A DNA stretch of 64,000 nt from positions 1 through 64,000 of the forward strand of contig NZ_JACVZV010000006.1 of the NCBI RefSeq assembly GCF_014654725.1, written 5' to 3'. Source of the stretch: Vulcanococcus sp. Clear-D1 (GTDB lineage: Bacteria; Cyanobacteriota; Cyanobacteriia; PCC-6307; Cyanobiaceae). Made by a program: the position numbers and the translations under genes. The first letter of the stretch is position 1. Every line of letters begins with the position of its first letter. The notes beneath the pieces were generated by a model. The model made no database searches. It was not told the DNA's origin and worked only from the letters and a program-made list of their open reading frames with translations. Below, piece by piece: positions 58,621 through 64,000 of the stretch.

Positions 58621-60416
58621 GCACCATTGCCGTTCTCGGCATGCCCAATACGGGCAAGTCGACCTTGTTCAACCGGCTCACCGGCCACCACGCCCATATC
58701 GGCAACTGGCCCGGCCTCACCGTGGATCTCCTACAAGCCGATCTGCAGCTGAGCGGCCGCAGCGTGCAGCTGGTTGACCTGCCAGGCATCTACGACCTAC
58801 GCGGCCACAGCGACGACGAAGCGGTGGTCCGCCGGTTCCTCGAACAAACACCCGTGGATCTGGTGCTGGTGGTGCTCAATGCCAGTCAGCTCGATCGCCA
58901 GCTGCGGCTAGCCCTGCAGGTGCAACAGCTCGGTCTGCCGGCCGTGCTGGCCCTGAACATGGCTGATGAGGCGGCACGCTTCGGGGTGAGCATCCAGGCC
59001 GAGAGCCTGAGCGCAGCCCTCAACCAACCCGTGCTGCCGCTCAGCGCCAAATACCGCCAAGGCCTTGAAACCCTCCAGCACACACTGCTGGCCCAACTGG
59101 AGGCACGCGCCGATCACCCCGCCGCCATCCCCGAGCAGCTCGAGGAACGGCTGGCGGCGATGGATGCCGATCTCGATGGTGCCATGGCCGAGCTGGTGGA
59201 GCGCTGCGTCACCCTGCCGGCCCGCTGGCGGGACAGCCGCAGCCGCCGCCTCGATGCCGTGCTGCTGCATCCACTCCTGGGGCTGCCGCTGTTCTTCCTG
59301 GCGATGGCCCTGATGTTCCAGGGGATCTATGCCATCGGGGTACCTGTACAGGAAGCACTGGGCAGCCTGTTGGACCAGTTCGGCCAGGCAGTGCTCAAGC
59401 CCCTGATCGCGCCCCTGCCAGCCCTGCTGCAGGGTTTCCTGCTGGAGGGGCTGTATCAGGGCCTGGGCACGGTGATGGCCTTCCTGCCAGTGATCGCCTT
59501 GTTCTTCCTGGCGATGGGCCTGGTGGAAGACAGCGGTTATCTGTCGCGGGCGGCCTATCTGATGGATGCCTTCATGGAGCGCCTCGGCCTCGATGGCCGC
59601 AGCTTCGTGCTCTCGCTGATGGGCTTCGGCTGCAACGTGCCAGCGATCCTCGGCACGCGGGTGATGCGCGATCGCGGGCTGCGGCTGCTCTCGATGCTGG
59701 TGATCCCGTTTTCGCTGTGCTCGGCCCGGCTGAACGTGTTCCTGTTCATGGCAGCGGTGTTCTTCCCGCCGCGCATCGGGGGCCTGGTGATCTTTGGGCT
59801 CTATCTGATGAGCTTTGTGGCCGCCATGCTCACGGCCCTGTTGTTCCGCGGCCGCTTCCCCAGCAATGAGCCCCTGGTGCTGGAGCTACCGCCCTATCGG
59901 CTGCCCACAGCGGGGCAAATGCTCAGCCGCGCCTGGAGCGAGGTGAAGCACTTCTGGCTGTGGTCGCGCCGGTTCATCATCTTCGGGGTGGTGGCGGTGT
60001 GGCTGCTCAACAACCTGCCGGTGGGCGTGGAGCCCGCCTCCAGTGCCAGCCTGGCCGGCCAGCTCGGCACCCTCACCCAACCGCTGCTGGCGCCGATCGG
60101 CATCAACCCCAAACTTGCGGTGGCGCTCCTGTTCGGCTTCATCGCCAAGGAGATCGTGCTGGGGGGCTTGGCGGTGATTTACGGCCAGGCGGATCCCGTG
60201 GCACTCAGCCGCGCGATCGCCAGCGATGTGAGCTGGCCCCAGGCGCTGAGCTTCATGCTGTTCACCCTCCTCTACACGCCCTGCCTCTCCACCGTGGCGG
60301 TGATCCGCAGTGAATCGAAAAAACTGAGCTTCACGCTGCTGAGCGTGGCCTGGTCATTGCTGCTGGCCTGGCTGGTGAGCTTTGTGGCCTTTCAGACGAT
60401 CACGCGCCTGAGCTAA
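58617..60416 (+). CDS. feoB: Ferrous iron transporter FeoB
   Basis: The 599-aa protein has the N-terminal G domain (G1 GMPNTGKST at 8-16, LVDLPGIYDL G3, LALNMADE G4) and a membrane domain with two Gate-like motifs, including GFGCNVPAILGTR and KEIVLGGLAVIYG. Imports Fe(II) into the cell. Starts with GTG overlapping feoA. It lacks the extra C-terminal extension of some FeoB. Confidence 0.95.
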   Translation: MSTIAVLGMPNTGKSTLFNRLTGHHAHIGNWPGLTVDLLQADLQLSGRSVQLVDLPGIYDLRGHSDDEAVVRRFLEQTPVDLVLVVLNASQLDRQLRLALQVQQLGLPAVLALNMADEAARFGVSIQAESLSAALNQPVLPLSAKYRQGLETLQHTLLAQLEARADHPAAIPEQLEERLAAMDADLDGAMAELVERCVTLPARWRDSRSRRLDAVLLHPLLGLPLFFLAMALMFQGIYAIGVPVQEALGSLLDQFGQAVLKPLIAPLPALLQGFLLEGLYQGLGTVMAFLPVIALFFLAMGLVEDSGYLSRAAYLMDAFMERLGLDGRSFVLSLMGFGCNVPAILGTRVMRDRGLRLLSMLVIPFSLCSARLNVFLFMAAVFFPPRIGGLVIFGLYLMSFVAAMLTALLFRGRFPSNEPLVLELPPYRLPTAGQMLSRAWSEVKHFWLWSRRFIIFGVVAVWLLNNLPVGVEPASSASLAGQLGTLTQPLLAPIGINPKLAVALLFGFIAKEIVLGGLAVIYGQADPVALSRAIASDVSWPQALSFMLFTLLYTPCLSTVAVIRSESKKLSFTLLSVAWSLLLAWLVSFVAFQTITRLS

Positions 60417-60662
60417 TCAGGTCCAGTTGCCACCGAACATGTCGTCGTAGCCCTCATAGGGGTCGTATTCGGCCCAGCCTGGGCTGGCCTCATCGAAGAG
60501 CCCGTAGCGAGCGGCCTCGTCGTCCATGAGGGTGTTGCCGGTGGGGCGGGTGTCGCAGGTGATGCCACCGCCTGAGGCGGGCTGGCAATCGGTGAACTCC
60601 ACCCCGGCCTGGGCCGGCAGCGCCGCAACCAACACCAGCAGCGGAACAAGCCATCGAGTCAT
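60417..60662 (-). CDS. Small secreted protein, 81 aa
   Basis: From ATG 60660-60662: signal peptide MTRWLVPLLVLVAALPAQA, then a small acidic mature part with two cysteines (DCQPASGGGITCD) and many Asp/Glu/Tyr (YDPYEGYDDMFGG). No family recognised. Stop is adjacent to the feoB end (convergent). Confidence 0.6.
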   Translation of the reverse strand: MTRWLVPLLVLVAALPAQAGVEFTDCQPASGGGITCDTRPTGNTLMDDEAARYGLFDEASPGWAEYDPYEGYDDMFGGNWT

Positions 60663-60716
60663 GGACGCCACGCGGGGTGCACTGAGATGATGGCGCCTCT
60701 TGTGAGCCCGAGCGCG

Positions 60717-60827
60717 ATGTACACCGACTGGACCGCCGTTGCCCTGTTGCTGCTCACCGCGGCTCCTCTGCTGTTGGTCGTGGCCACGACAGCGTTCTTC
60801 ATCTGGCGCCAGAAATCGAAGCGCTGA
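60717..60827 (+). CDS. Small single-helix membrane protein, 36 aa
   Basis: The frame from ATG 60717 to TGA 60825-60827 reads MYTDWTAVALLLLTAAPLLL then TTAFFIWRQKSKR. It has one transmembrane helix and a basic tail, the shape of small photosystem or cytochrome subunits, but I do not match it to a known one. In-frame ATGs at 60687 and 60690 could extend it. It overlaps the convergent DnaJ-type zinc-motif gene. Confidence 0.45.
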   Translation: MYTDWTAVALLLLTAAPLLLVVATTAFFIWRQKSKR

Positions 60828-61050
60828 TCTCCACGCTGGCCCCTCGGGCCCAACGCTTGCAGGGTTCGGCGGCCGGCGGTGCCGCTGGATCCGGCAACCC
60901 AAACACCGTTTCAAAGACTGGGCTCTGGCCTTGGCCCAGACACTCCAGGCAGGTGCGGTAGCCGGCAGCCTCGGTGCGGAGCACCCCACTGCCGCCACAG
61001 CAAGTGCATGCACTGCCGTTGGACTGTGCGCCTCGCTGGGAGCTTGCCAT
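60799..61050 (-). CDS. Small protein with two DnaJ-type zinc motifs, 83 aa
   Basis: Two CxxCxGxG motifs are present: CTCCGGSG from C15 and CLECLGQG from C34. These can form one zinc finger like those of DnaJ or BSD2-type proteins. The rest is Ala/Pro-rich. Conserved in picocyanobacteria as a small protein; a chaperone or assembly-factor role is possible but unproven. It starts at ATG 61048-61050. Confidence 0.65.
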   Translation of the reverse strand: MASSQRGAQSNGSACTCCGGSGVLRTEAAGYRTCLECLGQGQSPVFETVFGLPDPAAPPAAEPCKRWARGASVEISASISGAR

Positions 61051-61103
61051 CGTGAATCGTTCTGTTGACGATCACTCTGGGGAGTTTTCAGCCATTTGAT
61101 CCC

Positions 61104-61123
61104 GAAGGCTTCCTTAAGCCTTC
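61104..61123. repeat. Inverted repeat at the gluQ end
   Basis: GAAGGCTT (61104-61111), loop CCTT, AAGCCTTC (61116-61123) forms an 8-bp stem at the gluQ stop codon. No T-run follows on the minus strand, so it is at best a weak terminator or processing hairpin. Confidence 0.3.
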
Positions 61124-62057
61124 AGGCTCGCCTGCAGAGCACGGCTTGAAGCCGATCCAGGCTGCAGTCCTGCAGTAATTCGCCGCTGCTGAGGCGGCTG
61201 CCGGGCGGAACCAGCTGCAGGCTCGCCGCCATCAGCCCCACCACAGCGGCTGCATCGAGGCCCTGGTCGCTGAGGCTGTCGAGCCCCAAGCCGCCATCAC
61301 GCTTCGACAGCCGCTGGCCCTGTTCATCCAGCCAAAGCGGCAGATGCCAGTACTGCGGCGGCTCTCCATCAAGTTCCCGCATCACCGCCACCTGCGGGCC
61401 CGTGGCAGACCAGAGGTCGCAACCGCGCACCACATCGGTGATGCCCAGGGCCAGCTCATCCACGGCCGTGGCCAGGTGGTACGCGAGGAAGCCATCGGCG
61501 CGGCGCAGCACCACATCGCCCACCTCCGTTTCCGCCGCAAGGTTGCCGTGCTCGGCCAGCTGCTCAGACCAACCGAGCACGCCAGGCCTCAGCCTGAGAC
61601 GCCAGCTGGGCAGACGCCCCTGCTCCGCCCCCCAGCCACTGGCGCGGTTGCGGCAAAAGCCCGGATACACCGCTGTGGCGCCGTGGGGGGCAGACACATC
61701 CGCCAGCATCCGGCGACTGCAGCGGCAGGGGTAGAGCCGGCCGTTCCGGCGCAGCGCCGAGAGCACCGAGGCGTAGAGGCCGCGGCGCTCGCTCTGGCGA
61801 ATCAGCGGCCCATCCCACTCCAGCCCCAGGCAACGCAAATCGCTGAGGATGGAGTCCTCGGCATTGGGCCGGTTGCGGGGGATATCGAGATCGTCGATCC
61901 GCAGCAGCCACTCACCACCCTGCAGCCGGGTGATCAACCACGAGATCAGGGCTGTACGCAGGTTGCCCAGGTGAAGACGACCGGTGGGGGATGGCGCAAA
62001 ACGCCCCCGGTTGCCGCGGCGGCAGGCGAGCTGGCGCTGCAGATGCTCGGGCAACAC
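61122..62057 (-). CDS. gluQ: Glutamyl-Q tRNA(Asp) synthetase
   Basis: The enzyme charges queuosine of tRNA-Asp with glutamate. It has the class I HLGN in RGRFAPSPTGRLHLGNLRTAL, DDLDIPRNRP, a cysteine-containing zinc part (YPCRCSRRML) and RLSKRDGG as KMSKS-like loop; it lacks the anticodon-binding domain of GluRS. I chose the GTG at 62055-62057 as start. An upstream GTG at 62106-62108 would place the start on the edge of the hup terminator, so is less likely. Confidence 0.88.
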   Translation of the reverse strand: MLPEHLQRQLACRRGNRGRFAPSPTGRLHLGNLRTALISWLITRLQGGEWLLRIDDLDIPRNRPNAEDSILSDLRCLGLEWDGPLIRQSERRGLYASVLSALRRNGRLYPCRCSRRMLADVSAPHGATAVYPGFCRNRASGWGAEQGRLPSWRLRLRPGVLGWSEQLAEHGNLAAETEVGDVVLRRADGFLAYHLATAVDELALGITDVVRGCDLWSATGPQVAVMRELDGEPPQYWHLPLWLDEQGQRLSKRDGGLGLDSLSDQGLDAAAVVGLMAASLQLVPPGSRLSSGELLQDCSLDRLQAVLCRRA

Positions 62058-62108
62058 TGGGCTGGGGCGGGAAGCGGAGAGGCCTTCAGCATCCCGCACC
62101 AAGGGCAC

Positions 62109-62133
62109 AAAAAAGGCGGTCTTCTGACCGCCT
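62109..62133 (-). terminator. Rho-independent terminator of hup
   Basis: GGCGGTC (62115-62121), loop TTCT, GACCGCC (62126-62132), with AAAAAA (62109-62114) on the plus strand that becomes the U-run in minus-strand RNA. It ends hup transcription 26 bases after its stop and lies just before gluQ. Confidence 0.85.
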
Positions 62134-62158
62134 CATCTGCGTCATGCCGGTGAGGCGA

Positions 62159-62434
62159 TCAGCCCTGCACGCGGTCCTTAAACAGCTTGCCGGCGGTGAA
62201 GGCAGGCACGCGCTTGGCGGGAATCTTGATCTTGTCGCCGGTCTTGGGGTTCAGACCCTGACGGGCGGAGCGCTCGCGGGGCTCGAAGGAGCCGAAGCCA
62301 AGGATCGACACTTTTTTGCCTTCCACCACCGAATCAATGATGGTGTCGATGGCGGCATCCACCACCTGGGCCACGTCGGTTTTGGTCAGCTCGGTGCGGG
62401 CAGCAACGAGGTTGACGAGATCAGCTTTGTTCAT
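62159..62434 (-). CDS. hup: DNA-binding protein HU
   Basis: The 91-aa histone-like protein begins MNKADLVNLVAARTELTKTD and has the GFGSFEPRERSARQGLNPKT arm and the IPAKRVPAFTAGK C-terminal block. It bends and compacts DNA. Cyanobacteria usually have one HU. The upstream 180 bp is non-coding and should hold its promoter. Confidence 0.95.
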   Translation of the reverse strand: MNKADLVNLVAARTELTKTDVAQVVDAAIDTIIDSVVEGKKVSILGFGSFEPRERSARQGLNPKTGDKIKIPAKRVPAFTAGKLFKDRVQG

Positions 62435-62615
62435 CGGACTGGGGAAGCCTCTGGGTCAGTAGCAGCCGGGCGGCTCGGGAACACCGACCGCCACTGGGTT
62501 CAGCGCGCCAATGGTATGGGTGTTGGCAAGGCCCGGCAACCATCGGACCCCTTTTGCAGCCACGGTTTTGCCACTTTTGTGACCCATTCGCCACCGCCGC
62601 GGGGTCCATCGAGCC

Positions 62616-63305
62616 TCAAACAGGCTGCTGAGTGGCCAGCGCATCCAGGTCGAGCTGATCCAGCAGCGCCCGCGCCGACGGCACCAGCGCCTCACCGCGC
62701 AAGGCACCCAATCCGGCGCCACTCGCCAGCCAGTGCGGCTGCCCCGGCGGCAGCCAGGCGCGCAAGCGATCCAGGCTGCGCAGCCAACGGCCCCAATGAA
62801 AACTGCGGCGCGTACGCAGCGGGCCTGCCTGCCCTGGAGCCAGTGGGCTCAACAGCCGGCCGCAGAACAAGATCCCAGGCTGCTCCGCCAGCAACACGGC
62901 GGTGCCGGGGCTGGGGCCAGGCGTCCACAACAGCCGCAGCCCTGGCTCCAGCTCCGTCTGCTCGGCAAAGCCGATCAGTTGTTGCGCTCCGGGCAACAGA
63001 TAGGCCTCCTGCTCCTGCACATGCACGGGCCAGCCCAAAGCCTCCTGAAACCGACGCAGGCGGCCATGCCCCTCGCGGCCGGTGAGCACGATGCGGCCGG
63101 CGGGCTGCTGCTGCAGGAACGCCAGGTTGGCGTCGTTGAAGGCCGGGCAATCGATCAACACGCCGGAGCGATCGGCCGCAGAGGGCTCAAGCCACCAGGA
63201 GCTGCCGCCCTGGGTATCGCGGTTGGGGGCGAACAGCCAGAGCCCCTCCTGAACCTGCCGAGGCGGGCGCCCGGCGGCTGTGGGTTGTGCTTGGAGCCAT
63301 GACAT
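62616..63305 (-). CDS. MBL-fold protein with degenerate metal site, 229 aa
   Basis: The beta-strand pattern and LLWTPGPSPGTAVLLAE match the metallo-beta-lactamase fold, where this block normally reads TPGHTPGS. Here the metal-binding His is Pro, and the HxHxDH site is also absent (LTGREGHGRLRRF). It therefore probably lacks hydrolase activity. Function unknown. Starts at ATG 63303-63305, divergent from the glgX-like gene. Confidence 0.65.
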   Translation of the reverse strand: MSWLQAQPTAAGRPPRQVQEGLWLFAPNRDTQGGSSWWLEPSAADRSGVLIDCPAFNDANLAFLQQQPAGRIVLTGREGHGRLRRFQEALGWPVHVQEQEAYLLPGAQQLIGFAEQTELEPGLRLLWTPGPSPGTAVLLAEQPGILFCGRLLSPLAPGQAGPLRTRRSFHWGRWLRSLDRLRAWLPPGQPHWLASGAGLGALRGEALVPSARALLDQLDLDALATQQPV

Positions 63306-63361
63306 CGGGGGGCAAGACCCGCAGACAACACCTAGCTTGTGGCAGAGGCCTCCAGGCTCCG

Positions 63362-64000
63362 GTGCGCACGATCCGACTGGGACAACCCTGGCCCCTGGGG
63401 TCGAGCGCCACCGAACAGGGCGTGAACTTTTCCCTGGTGGCCCCGATGGCCACCCGTATTGAGCTGTTGATCTTTCCGGCGGGCAACGCGCCGGAACCCG
63501 ATCAGGTGGTGGAGCTCGACCATCGCCACCGCTCCGGCGACATCTGGCATGTGGAGGTGAGCGGGGTCGGCATCGGCTGCTGCTACGCCTACCGGGTGTT
63601 CGGCCCGCTGCTGCCGGGCCGCCACGGCTTCAACCCCTCCAAGTTGCTGCTCGACCCCTGCGCCCGAGCGATCACCGGCTGGGATGTCTACCGCCGGGTT
63701 GACGCTGTTGGGGCGATGCCGAACACCGCCAGCTGCCTGAAGGGGGTGGTGACGGAACGGGATCGCTTTGATTTCCGCTCCGCGCCGCGGCCGCGCCACA
63801 GCTGGCAGCGGACCGTGATCTACGAGCTGCATGTGGGGGGCTTCAGCCGCGGCCCAGGCAGCCCGGTGAGCGAAGCCGCGCAGGGCACCTACCTGGGGCT
63901 GATCGAAGCGATTCCCTATCTGAAGGAACTGGGCATCACCACGGTGGAACTGCTGCCGGTGATGGCTTTCGACCCGCACGATGCCCCAGCGGGCCGGCTC
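63362..64000 (+). CDS. glgX: Glycogen debranching enzyme GlgX-like, N-terminal part
   Basis: The frame runs off the right edge. It begins with the E-set/CBM48 domain: RLGQPWPLGSSATEQGVNFS, then LVAPMATRIELLIFP, YRVFGPLLPGRHGFNPSKLL, LLDPCARAITG, and the start of the TIM barrel RTVIYELHVGGFSRGPGSP and IPYLKELGITTVELLPV. GlgX removes branches from glycogen. I use GTG 63362; an in-frame ATG at 63299 would overlap the divergent gene's start and adds a non-family N-terminus. Confidence 0.88.
   Translation, partial: MRTIRLGQPWPLGSSATEQGVNFSLVAPMATRIELLIFPAGNAPEPDQVVELDHRHRSGDIWHVEVSGVGIGCCYAYRVFGPLLPGRHGFNPSKLLLDPCARAITGWDVYRRVDAVGAMPNTASCLKGVVTERDRFDFRSAPRPRHSWQRTVIYELHVGGFSRGPGSPVSEAAQGTYLGLIEAIPYLKELGITTVELLPVMAFDPHDAPAGRL

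Noticed and set aside
61104-61123. Inverted repeat as a true terminator of gluQ
   Set aside because: Stem of 8 bp without a following T-run; listed only as an inverted repeat.

Overview
The window is chromosomal DNA from a GC-rich picocyanobacterium of the Cyanobium / Synechococcus type. The evidence is a cyanobacterial psbA (D1), a CP12, a one-helix high-light-inducible protein, an RNA polymerase beta' split into rpoC1 and rpoC2, Ycf35, and many small cyanobacterial DUF proteins packed with 1-60 bp spacing or ATGA/GTGA overlaps. Most of the window is core genome. The only clearly unstable stretch is the first 2 kb.

Layout. 1-2060: a transposase-like fragment running off the left edge; a decayed second copy of the 3' end of the helicase gene plus the DUF1997 gene beside it; and, at the duplication junction, a 52-codon Nif11-like reading frame with its own promoter candidate. 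2057-4822: Ski2-like helicase. 4916-8187: biotin operon bioF, bioH-like, bioC, bioD. 8201-13539: small conserved proteins, a J-domain protein, rsmG, an aldo/keto reductase with a ferredoxin, Ycf35/DUF2997 and a HEAT-repeat protein. 13591-27084: MFS permease, rlmN, hli, rpoC2, rpoC1, rpoB, tatD, rpsT. 27185-31524: hisD, rpiA, an HtrA protease, a phosphoesterase and a small Cys-containing protein. 31698-38426: the rimP-nusA-ylxR-infB translation/transcription operon and two membrane proteins. 38476-41497: tRNA-Thr(CGT), an Old Yellow Enzyme, a nucleobase deaminase and psbA with its terminator. 41743-50179: a lipoprotein, a secreted protein, an aspartoacylase-like enzyme, glutathionyl-hydroquinone reductase, DUF2301, an ABC-F protein, CP12, obg and a sugar-ABC ATPase. 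50201-57945: mutS2, a VOC protein, an HlyD-like secretion protein facing a TolC-like operon with two tandem paralogous small membrane proteins, then hemB. 58356-60416: a Fur-box-like operator and feoAB. 60417-64000: small proteins, gluQ, hup with its terminator, a degenerate MBL-fold protein and the start of a glgX-like debranching enzyme.

How the genes work together: biotin synthesis, transcription (rpoB/C1/C2, nusA), translation (rimP, infB, rpsT, rsmG, rlmN, gluQ, obg), photosynthesis and Calvin-cycle control (psbA, hli, CP12, rpiA, hemB), iron uptake (feoAB) and envelope export (HlyD/TolC). The less ordinary items are the decayed duplication with the Nif11-like peptide gene, the HlyD/TolC locus with unexplained small membrane proteins and no ABC partner, and several RNA-hairpin candidates in leaders. 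No CRISPR array, intact prophage, rRNA operon or clear new defence system was seen.
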